Source: Natranaeroarchaeum aerophilus
GTDB lineage: Archaea; Halobacteriota; Halobacteria; Halobacteriales; Natronoarchaeaceae
Direction: 5' to 3'
NCBI RefSeq assembly: GCF_023638055.1
Contig: NZ_JAKRVY010000005.1
Location: 62,001-126,000 of the forward strand
DNA length: 64,000 nt
Under the pieces are notes generated by a model. That model was not told where the DNA came from and searched no databases. It was given only the letters and a program-made list of their open reading frames with translations. The translations under genes and the position numbers were made by a program. Shown here piece by piece: positions 16,898-23,504 of this stretch (the stretch's first letter is position 1; every line of letters starts with the position of its first letter).

Positions 16898-17863
16898 CTA
16901 CTGGATGACCCGTTCACCCCCGAGCGCGACGGTTTCGATCTCGCTTGCAACCCTGAGAGCGTCCAGCCCGTCCGTTCCGGTAACGACCGGTTCGGTTCCC
17001 GTCCGGACCGCCTCGGCGAAGGCAGCGAGCTCCTTTTTTAGCGGTTCGCCGTTCTCGACAGTCGGATGCTCGACGATGTTCTCGTGTCGATAGCGAAGAT
17101 CTCCGTTCTCCTCGATGTACTCCGGCAAGGAGTGGCGATGGATCTGAATCGACCGGGAGATGTAATCGACGAACACCTGACACTCGCGGGCTGTAATCGT
17201 CAGTTCGCGGACCTTGCGCTGGGTGATCCGACTGGCCGTCAATGTCCCCAGCACATCGCCGAACTCGACCGTTGCGGTAACGTGCTGGTCGTCCGCAGTT
17301 GCACTCGCGTGTCTGACCTCTCCCTTCTCGTCGAGCAGGGACAGCAATATGTCGATATCGTGAATCATCAGGTCGAGAACAGGACTGGTTCCCATCTCCC
17401 TGTCGAGCGGCGGCCCGAGACGTCTGGCGTCGACCGCGAGCACGTCGAGATCCGGAACGATATCGACGAGCGCCTGTATCGCCGGGTTGAACCGCTCGAT
17501 ATGGCCGACCTGCAGGACGAGGTCGCGTTCGCGTGCGGACTCTATGAGCTCCTGCGCATACTCCGGCGCGTGGACGATCGGTTTCTCGACGAGCACGTGT
17601 GTCCCCTTCCTGAATGCCGCCATCGCCGTCTCGAAGTGATACTCCGTCGGGACGGCGATCGAGACGGCATCGACTCGATCGAGGAGCTTCTCGATCGAGA
17701 GTGCGGTCGTTTCGTAATCCGATGCAATACCCGTCGCGGCCTCCAGATCGGCGTCAGCAACACCGATTAGCTTCGTCGTCGGGAGTTCCTGATACACCCG
17801 CGCGTGGTGTCGTCCCATGTTGCCAACGCCGATCACGCCGACGTCGATCGTATTCGTACTCAT
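16898..17863 (-). CDS. Gfo/Idh/MocA family oxidoreductase (WbpB/WlbA-like)
   Basis: 321 residues. The Rossmann start is DVGVIGVGNMGRHHARVY, and the family hallmark EKP occurs in HVLVEKPIVHAPEYA at about residues 90-105. The second domain carries LDLMIHDIDILLSLL, the histidine pair typical of sugar dehydrogenases. WbpB/WlbA enzymes oxidise the C3 hydroxyl of UDP-N-acetylglucosaminuronate before transamination. The gene lies directly downstream of an aminotransferase and upstream of the inactive dehydrogenase homologue, all on the minus strand, matching that pathway order. Substrate is inferred from context. Confidence 0.87.
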   Translation of the reverse strand: MSTNTIDVGVIGVGNMGRHHARVYQELPTTKLIGVADADLEAATGIASDYETTALSIEKLLDRVDAVSIAVPTEYHFETAMAAFRKGTHVLVEKPIVHAPEYAQELIESARERDLVLQVGHIERFNPAIQALVDIVPDLDVLAVDARRLGPPLDREMGTSPVLDLMIHDIDILLSLLDEKGEVRHASATADDQHVTATVEFGDVLGTLTASRITQRKVRELTITARECQVFVDYISRSIQIHRHSLPEYIEENGDLRYRHENIVEHPTVENGEPLKKELAAFAEAVRTGTEPVVTGTDGLDALRVASEIETVALGGERVIQ

Positions 17864-17881
17864 GATTGTGGTATCAAACTG

Positions 17882-18970
17882 TTATCCGTAGTAGGACTGC
17901 ACAACTGTGGTAATGGATCGCACGTCATCGGTCGAGAGTCCGGGGTGAACGGGCAGGGCCAGCACTTCCTCGGCGGCCTGCTCGGCAACTGGTGCGTCCA
18001 CATCGATGTGGTCGTAGGCTGGCTGCTCGTGGATCGGTGTCGGATAGTAGACACCGGTACCGATCCCCGCATCGTCGAGATAGGTCCTGAGAGAGTCCCG
18101 ATTCTTGCATCGAATCGTATACTGGTGATATGCGTGTCTCGCGTACGCGGGCTCGAACGGCGTCGCGACCGCGGGCTGGCTCCGGAGTCGGTCGGTCAGC
18201 ATTCGGGCGTTCTCCCGCCGCTTTGCGACGTACTCGGGCAACTTCTCGAGCTGAACGAGCCCGATTGCCGCCCCGATGCTCGTCATCCGGAAGTTGTGCC
18301 CGAGTTCGACGTGTTCGTAGGTATCGCTCCGCCCGTGATTGACGAACTGGGCGGCACGCTCGGCGACGTCCTCCCGATCGGTCGTGATCATCCCACCTTC
18401 CCCGGTCGTCATATTCTTCGTGGGGTAAAACGAGAAACAGGCTGCGTCGCCAAACGACCCAACCCGTTCACCGCTGTAGGTGGCTCCATGGGCCTGTGCG
18501 GCGTCCTCGACGAGCAGTAGATCGTGCTCGTCCGCGAGCTCTGCCAGCGGCTCGATGTCTGCAGGCAACCCGTAGAGGTGGACGGCGAGGATCGCGTCGA
18601 TGGTCCCGCCCTGGGCGTCGAGTAGCTCTGCGACTGCGTCCGGATCGAGATTGTACGTTTCGGGATCGATGTCGGCAAAGACCGGCTCCGCTCCGGCCAG
18701 CCGAATCGCGTTTGCACTTGCCACGAACGAGAACGGCGTCGTGACGACCCGATCTCCTGGGCCAATATCAAGCGCCTCGAACGCCGCGTGCAGGGCGGTC
18801 GTCCCGTTCGAGGTTGCCACCGCGTGCTCGGCGTCGCAGTAGTCGGCGAACGCCGATTCGAACTGTCTGACGGTCGGCCCGTCGGCGACCATCCCACTGT
18901 CGATCACGTCGGCGACTCGTTCTGCCTCAACTCTGCCGAGATCGGGGTCTGCAATCGATATGTTCGCCAT
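17882..18970 (-). CDS. DegT/DnrJ/EryC1/StrS sugar aminotransferase (WbpE/WlbC-like)
   Basis: 362 residues, the usual family length. PLP-dependent aminotransferase landmarks are TSNGTTALHAAFEAL, VEDAAQAHGATY (aspartate contacting the pyridine N), and FSFYPTKNMTTGEGGMI with the Schiff-base lysine in PTKNM. HNFRMTSIGAAIGLVQLEKL and the C-terminal HPGLSTDDV complete the fold. It likely aminates the 3-keto sugar produced by the oxidoreductase encoded 18 bp downstream, using glutamate as donor. A copy of the recurrent motif lies 142 bp upstream. The product would be acetylated by the enzyme encoded at 4473. Confidence 0.9.
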   Translation of the reverse strand: MANISIADPDLGRVEAERVADVIDSGMVADGPTVRQFESAFADYCDAEHAVATSNGTTALHAAFEALDIGPGDRVVTTPFSFVASANAIRLAGAEPVFADIDPETYNLDPDAVAELLDAQGGTIDAILAVHLYGLPADIEPLAELADEHDLLLVEDAAQAHGATYSGERVGSFGDAACFSFYPTKNMTTGEGGMITTDREDVAERAAQFVNHGRSDTYEHVELGHNFRMTSIGAAIGLVQLEKLPEYVAKRRENARMLTDRLRSQPAVATPFEPAYARHAYHQYTIRCKNRDSLRTYLDDAGIGTGVYYPTPIHEQPAYDHIDVDAPVAEQAAEEVLALPVHPGLSTDDVRSITTVVQSYYG

Positions 18971-19111
18971 TACGGCACCTCACTGCACACTGGGGGTTCA
19001 GAGACCCTGCTGGTTGAACTGTCCAATACTGGGCTATTGAAAATCGATATGATGGTCTGTAGCATTGTTACTCCGGTCTCGGGAACTATGACATTGTTGC
19101 CGACCTGCTAC

Positions 19112-19123
19112 CTTTGTTATAGA
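19112..19123 (-). promoter_or_regulatory. recurrent upstream motif, copy 6
   Basis: TCTATAACAAAG on the minus strand, 142 bp upstream of the aminotransferase start. Confidence 0.5.
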
Positions 19124-19268
19124 CGGGTTGTACGTCAGGTAGCGCGTGTTTTCCCGGCAGGCGGTGGATCAGCGGGTGGCGAACTCTCCGAGCCCAATCG
19201 AGAAATCGGGTCGTCTCCCACCTGTCACGGTCAAAGACTGCATATTTTCCATCGATTCGTTTAGCCGG

Positions 19269-19280
19269 TCTGTAACAAAG
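19269..19280 (+). promoter_or_regulatory. recurrent upstream motif, copy 7
   Basis: TCTGTAACAAAG on the plus strand, 76 bp before the HTH protein gene. One mismatch to copy 6. Confidence 0.45.
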
Positions 19281-19355
19281 TAACGAATAGCTGACCTGCA
19301 ACTGTAGAGGGTCAAAAGCGCATGCGGGGGATATGACCAGTATGAGACGAAACTA

Positions 19356-19901
19356 ATGTCCAGAGCCGACAGTGACAAGTTGTCACAAGATGTGGTGTTT
19401 GATCTGCTGAGTAGTCCACGGCGTCGATTCGTGCTGTACTACCTGAACCAGGTCGACGAACCCGTAACTATCGGCGATCTCGCCGACGAGGTTGCGGCCT
19501 GGGAGAACGAAGTCGACGTCGAGGAGTTATCGAGCCAGCAGCGAAAGCGCGTCTACGTCTCCCTGTATCAGACGCACGTTCCGAAGATGGACGATGCCGG
19601 AATCATCGAGTACGACTCCGATTCCGGCGACGTTGTACTGGCTGATCAGGCAGTCGATATCAGCGCGTATCTTTCGCGAGACGAGGAAGAACAACCGTGG
19701 CAACAGTACTACCTCGCGATTGCGATCGTCGGCGGGCTCTTTTATGGTGCGGTGGCGATCGGTCTCATCGGTGGGATCTCACAGTTCGCCGCCGGGTTGC
19801 TCATTATTCTCGCGTTCGCAGTCACAGCGATCGGCCATCTGATCACCACCCAGCGACGTGGGGACGGACTGTCCTCGGAACTGATCGACAAGCGTCAGTA
19901 G
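19356..19901 (+). CDS. DUF7344-like membrane-anchored helix-turn-helix protein
   Basis: 181 residues. Residues 5-95 form a winged-helix-like domain with the phrase VVFDLLSSPRRRFVLYYL at the N-terminus, characteristic of the haloarchaeal DUF7344 group, and VYVSLYQTHVPKMDDAGIIEYD as the recognition/wing part. Two hydrophobic helices at about 120-165 (YLAIAIVGGLFYGAVAIGLI and the following one) would tether it to the membrane. Such proteins are common beside surface-glycan and secreted-protein clusters and are thought to be regulators. The upstream copy of the recurrent motif makes autoregulation conceivable, which is inference. Confidence 0.75.
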   Translation: MSRADSDKLSQDVVFDLLSSPRRRFVLYYLNQVDEPVTIGDLADEVAAWENEVDVEELSSQQRKRVYVSLYQTHVPKMDDAGIIEYDSDSGDVVLADQAVDISAYLSRDEEEQPWQQYYLAIAIVGGLFYGAVAIGLIGGISQFAAGLLIILAFAVTAIGHLITTQRRGDGLSSELIDKRQ

Positions 19902-19990
19902 CCTGTTCTCTACTCGGTACGAACTGACGAGACGGAAAAGCAGTCTGGGGCCACGTGGTTGTCAGATCGCGTGAAGTAGAAAGGAGGAGC

Positions 19991-20998
19991 TCACACGCCG
20001 TCGACGGTAATCCAGAGGTGGTCATCTGCCGTCTCGGAATCGGCGTCCTCTGGTGCATCACCCTCGTAGAGGTAGTAGTTGAGCCGGATGTTCTCGCCCG
20101 CCATGGGTGGCGAGATCGTGGTTTCCTGGGTCGCACGCTCGCCCGGCTCCGGAGTGAGCTGTAGCCGACCGAGTTCCGCCTCCTCGAGGACGGCTAACTC
20201 GTCGCCATCTTCCTCGACATGCTGGGCCTCGATGACGACGGTATACGTCGACGACTCCGTCCCGTCGCTGGTAACGCCAATGATCATTTCGGCGCTCTCA
20301 CCCGGTGGGATTGCCTCCGGATACTCTCCGGCGACGAGTTCTCCGTCATCGGTTTCAGTGAGCAGTTGTACCTCTGTCGAGCCCGCTTCCAGCTGGGGTG
20401 CAGCCAGCCCGTACGCGACCGCCCCCATCGCGAGAATGACGCTTGCCAGAAGAACGGCGTTGAGAACTCCGTCGACAGGACTACCCTCCGGGAACAGGCT
20501 GGTATCCGACGCGGCACCCGGATACTGAAACCGTTCTTCCTCGGGGAGCTGGACCCGCCGTGCGACCCCGCCGAGCATCACGACAACGATGAACACGGCC
20601 AGAGAGACAAGCACCGGGCCGGCGGAGAACCCCCACGGCGTTGTCGCCAGAACGAGACCGAACAGGGGCAAGAGTGCGACGCTCATCCCGACCGACAGGG
20701 CAAGCCGCTCGTACCACCCCGGAACACCGGTCGCGAGCAGCCCAACTGACGACTCTTCACTCCCCGGGGGCGGCCGTGTTTCGTCGGTCCCCCCCGGAAA
20801 CGCGAGCGAGACGAGCGCGTAGCCGGGCAAGACGAGGAGGATGGGTAGTCCCAGAATCGTTCGAACGACTCCGCCGATGTCGGCAACATACAGGAGCGTC
20901 CCAACCACGCCGACGTAGCCGATGACGAACGTCGCGTCCGCGGAACCAGAGGTAACTAGCTCTCGGGCCCGCTCTGTGGTGGATTTGTCCCCACTCAT
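19991..20998 (-). CDS. DUF1616-type membrane protein
   Basis: 335 residues from the ATG at 20998; a GTG four codons upstream is possible. The N-terminal 210 residues carry four to five hydrophobic helices, including the DUF1616-style LGLPILLVLPGYALVSLAFPG. The C-terminal part (about 225-335) is an extracytoplasmic beta-rich domain with repeated Ser/Thr/Glu-rich strands, compatible with an Ig-like fold (GESAEMIIGVTSDG, RATQETTISPPMAGENI). Family members are widespread next to archaeal polysaccharide and S-layer glycosylation genes; the molecular role is not known. It converges with the HTH gene. Confidence 0.75.
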   Translation of the reverse strand: MSGDKSTTERARELVTSGSADATFVIGYVGVVGTLLYVADIGGVVRTILGLPILLVLPGYALVSLAFPGGTDETRPPPGSEESSVGLLATGVPGWYERLALSVGMSVALLPLFGLVLATTPWGFSAGPVLVSLAVFIVVVMLGGVARRVQLPEEERFQYPGAASDTSLFPEGSPVDGVLNAVLLASVILAMGAVAYGLAAPQLEAGSTEVQLLTETDDGELVAGEYPEAIPPGESAEMIIGVTSDGTESSTYTVVIEAQHVEEDGDELAVLEEAELGRLQLTPEPGERATQETTISPPMAGENIRLNYYLYEGDAPEDADSETADDHLWITVDGV

Positions 20999-21544
20999 CC
21001 GCGATACCACGGCTGAGAACAGGCTACTCGGCAGATTCTACACTCCCGCTGCACTGAACTGACTTCCCACATTGATCGCTCATCTGCGATGATGGCGACA
21101 GTGGCGTTTTGTTATTCCCCTCCTATGGATGGTCCCCGGCCGGTCACAGCGCCATGGGCTGGGTGATCGTTGTTTGATCGGGACCGTTCCCGTGGGTGTC
21201 GATCCTCACTGACCGATGACCTGTCTCCTCTGGACGGAGGCGTTCGGTCACATTTCGATCGTTCGATCCAGAGCAAGTATCGTTCAGACTCTGAAAATAC
21301 CCAAAACCAACGGAGTGTACGATCAGGTATTACTGGGCTACCAGATAGTAACACAATAGCACACAGGATTATACAGTATACAATATTTTCTAACAAACAG
21401 TATAAATAGCTTATATCACGCGATCCACGAACGGATATAGTTTTACGAAGCTTAAAATATGATTTATTGGGGAATTCAGTTTTGACGATAGACATGTATT
21501 AAGCCGCCTGGCGTAGACCAAGCGATAGCAAGCGAGATCCAATT
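20999..21544. other. intergenic region with an AT-rich island
   Basis: About 545 bp. From roughly 21290 to 21500 the sequence is much richer in A+T than its surroundings and has two ACAGTATA direct repeats about 27 bp apart. A minus-strand 127-codon frame crosses it but is basic and Cys/Ser-rich, unlike halophilic proteins, so it is not called. The island probably serves as the control region of the winged-helix gene. Confidence 0.5.
21107..21118 (-). promoter_or_regulatory. weak copy of the recurrent motif
   Basis: GGAATAACAAAA on the minus strand, about 108 bp upstream of the DUF1616 gene. Only the ATAACAAA core is shared. Confidence 0.25.
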
Positions 21545-21823
21545 ATGAATGATGAATGGGACGAGATCGGCTTCGTTATCAGCTCGCGGTATCGTGTGGA
21601 AGTACTTCGGAGACTGTCAGAGGGTCCGGCGACGCCGACCCAGATAGCCAGCGACTCCGGGGCGGGGATTGCCCACATTTCACGGGCACTCAGTAGTTTG
21701 CGTGAGCGAACACTGGTGGACCTGCTCGTTTCGGAGGATCGCAAAAAGGGCCGTGTCTACGGGATTACGGAGGCCGGAGAAGAGATCTGGGAACAGATCC
21801 AGGCCGAGAACATGGTCGAGTGA
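21545..21823 (+). CDS. small winged-helix transcriptional regulator
   Basis: 92 residues, wholly a winged helix: VISSRYRVEVLRRLSEGPATPTQIA (helices 1-2), then a recognition helix in GAGIAHISRALSSLRERTLVDLL, and a wing in SEDRKKGRVYGITEAGEEIW. This is the layout of haloarchaeal ArsR/MarR-like single-domain regulators. No ligand-binding extension. It lies alone between AT-rich non-coding DNA and an unannotated stretch, at the end of the polysaccharide region, and might control it. Confidence 0.8.
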   Translation: MNDEWDEIGFVISSRYRVEVLRRLSEGPATPTQIASDSGAGIAHISRALSSLRERTLVDLLVSEDRKKGRVYGITEAGEEIWEQIQAENMVE

Positions 21824-22187
21824 TCGGCGACGAATCGAGCAGACTGTTGATCGACCTGCCGTGGCAGCGTGAGCGTTCTCGGAGGTGACTCTCTGGCTCT
21901 CTCCGCCACTGGAGTCCGTATGGCCTATCACCCGATAGTAGTGCCTCCGCAGGTCCAGTCGGCGTTATCCCCGACAGAACGGTCCCGTATCGGCGCTCTG
22001 GCTCGCCGTGGAGCGGCTCTGGTAGCGCGTACTGGTCGACTCGCCACTGACAGTGAGCGCGTAGTTCCCGGACTCGACGCGCTCTGGACTCCGCACGTGT
22101 CCGGCGCGGATGCGTTGATCCAGATCTGCTCCCCCATCGGGGCTGTAGCTAGCGCTATCCGGGAAATGCTCTGGCTCTGGAGGCTCG
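21824..22187. other. intergenic region, no convincing gene
   Basis: About 360 bp. Several overlapping open frames exist on both strands but are arginine/serine-rich and lack halophilic composition. On the minus strand a stretch reading GNYALTVSGES hints at a decayed secreted-protein fragment, too short to call. Confidence 0.45.
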
Positions 22188-22307
22188 CTACTCGTCGTCT
22201 TCCTCGTCGTCGTCCGGTGCCAGCATCTCGGGGTCCCGTTTGTATTTCGGCGTCGCCGCGAACTCTGCAATACGCTCTCGATCGCTTTCTGATAGCCACT
22301 TCGGCAT
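22188..22307 (-). CDS. 39-residue small acidic protein
   Basis: An ATG-initiated frame beginning MPKWLSESDRERIAEFAATP and ending in a run of Asp/Glu. Composition and codon use look genuinely halophilic. The initial WLSESDRERIAEF is a good amphipathic helix. A TATA-like GTATATAC lies about 26 bp upstream of the ATG, matching a leaderless promoter. I think small proteins of this look are widespread in haloarchaea, but I know no function. Confidence 0.65.
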   Translation of the reverse strand: MPKWLSESDRERIAEFAATPKYKRDPEMLAPDDDEEDDE

Positions 22308-22329
22308 GGAACGTAAGTTCAGGTTAGCC

Positions 22330-22337
22330 GTATATAC
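22330..22337 (-). promoter_or_regulatory. TATA element of the 39-residue protein gene
   Basis: Palindromic GTATATAC, centred 26 bp upstream of the minus-strand ATG at 22307. Confidence 0.5.
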
Positions 22338-22687
22338 ATCTGACGGGAGCTGTTAGAAAGTCATCATATTGATCTATCATTGACTACATGGGCGGCTCGA
22401 CTCGGAACGACACCCTATCGCAGTCTTGCGGTTTGGCGTCCTCGAACCTCAGACGTATACTATCGCTGAAATGTGCTCCCGGCGTGTCCAGTTCTGCCCG
22501 CCTCTCGAGTAGTACTCGACCAGATAGTATCTAACACCTACTGTCGAGAGTCGTCGCATTACCGGCTGAACCCTTACTGCTGGCCACGCAGTAGGAACGT
22601 TCTTCCAGCGGGTAACACACCATTACCGGCCGAATGCTGCTCTCGACAAGTCACCGTGACGCCCGGTGGTGTCCACTGAAAAGAAAG

Positions 22688-22696
22688 TATTTATTT
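22688..22696 (+). promoter_or_regulatory. TATA element of rdfA
   Basis: TATTTATTT centred 27 bp before the GTG at 22719; this spacing favours that GTG over the upstream TTG at 22707. Confidence 0.55.
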
Positions 22697-22718
22697 CACC
22701 ACTACGTTGGGTAGAGAT

Positions 22719-23369
22719 GTGAACTCATCCGACGAGCGGTTCGAAGACGTACCGTGTAACTGCAAGGTCGGTCGGGTCCTCGAGGAGTACGACCTCGCAG
22801 CGCTGAACGACGAACTGGTGGCCTACTGGACTGGACGTGGCGAGGAGCGGTACAGTTTACGCGAACTGGCGACGTACGTCAACCGATCGACCCTCCGTGC
22901 GGCGATGGACGAAGCCGGTGTCGCCTACAAGGACGGCGAGGTCGAGAACACCTACCGCCTGTTGACCGACGACGATGTAAGCAGCGGGATGCGAACCGAG
23001 ACGCGCCGTGAACTCGAACACGATTCCGTGCCGGTCGAACAGGTCGAGAGTGATTTCGTCTCCCACCAGACCGTTCACAACCACCTGACGGACTGTCTCG
23101 ACGCGTCCATGGTGACGCCGGACGACGAAGAACGCGTCGAGAGCGCGCGGGACAAAATCCGGGCGCTTCAGAATCGTACCGTGGCGGTAACGGACGATAC
23201 GATCGACAGACTCGATCGATCGGACGTGATCGATCTCGGTGAGTACGACGTGCTGGTCGACGTCTCGATTATCTGTAGCGACTGTGGCCGCCAGTACACG
23301 GCGGGTGACCTTCTCGAACGCGGTGGCTGCGAGTGTCAGACGGACAGCGCCCCTGAGCGTAGTGAGTGA
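22719..23369 (+). CDS. rdfA: rod-determining factor RdfA family protein
   Basis: 216 residues from the GTG at 22719, chosen from promoter spacing. Conserved blocks of the haloarchaeal RdfA family are present: CNCKVGRVLEEYDLAALNDEL at the N-terminus, YSLRELATYVNRSTLRAAM in the first third, and a C-terminal four-cysteine zinc-binding segment (CSDCG...CEC). Genetic work in Haloferax volcanii assigns RdfA a role in the rod/disk cell-shape switch; here function is inferred from homology. The middle resembles a helical linker with two helix-turn-helix-like parts. The downstream gene encodes the SMC-related partner that commonly accompanies rdfA. Confidence 0.8.
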   Translation: MNSSDERFEDVPCNCKVGRVLEEYDLAALNDELVAYWTGRGEERYSLRELATYVNRSTLRAAMDEAGVAYKDGEVENTYRLLTDDDVSSGMRTETRRELEHDSVPVEQVESDFVSHQTVHNHLTDCLDASMVTPDDEERVESARDKIRALQNRTVAVTDDTIDRLDRSDVIDLGEYDVLVDVSIICSDCGRQYTAGDLLERGGCECQTDSAPERSE

Positions 23370-23472
23370 CGACTGTTTCGCTGTCACACGTCCGCCTCCC
23401 GCGAGAAGTTTACAGATGTACTCGTGTAATACGTGGCTCACGAGACGGTTTCTGATTGCCGGGATGAACAAC

Positions 23473-23479
23473 AAATAAG
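23473..23479 (+). promoter_or_regulatory. TATA element of the SMC-related gene
   Basis: AAATAAG centred about 29 bp before the ATG at 23505. Confidence 0.4.
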
Positions 23480-23504
23480 TAGGATGGCCGAGTCGTTTTG
23501 AATA

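Larger units (their letters stand above)
18971..19355. other. divergent intergenic region
   Basis: 385 bp between divergent genes. It holds one recurrent motif on each strand (19112-19123 minus, 19269-19280 plus). No small gene with halophilic composition was found. Confidence 0.6.
22308..22718. other. control region between the small protein gene and rdfA, with inverted repeats
   Basis: No gene is seen. It contains a perfect 7-bp inverted repeat TCGAGTA-G-TACTCGA (22505-22519), a 6-bp stem TACTGC...GCAGTA (22575-22593) and two near-identical 14-mers CATTACCGGC[TC]GAA (about 22557 and 22621). The rdfA promoter is at its right end. Confidence 0.5.

Noticed and set aside
21112-21495. 127-codon minus-strand frame in the AT-rich island
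   Set aside because: Basic, Ser/Arg/Cys-rich composition unlike the acidic proteins around it, no recognisable domain; it crosses AT-rich regulatory-looking DNA.
21965-22270. Minus-strand frame containing GNYALTVSGES
   Set aside because: Faintly like a secreted-protein strand, but the rest of the frame is arginine/serine-rich and overlaps the better-supported 39-residue gene in another frame.
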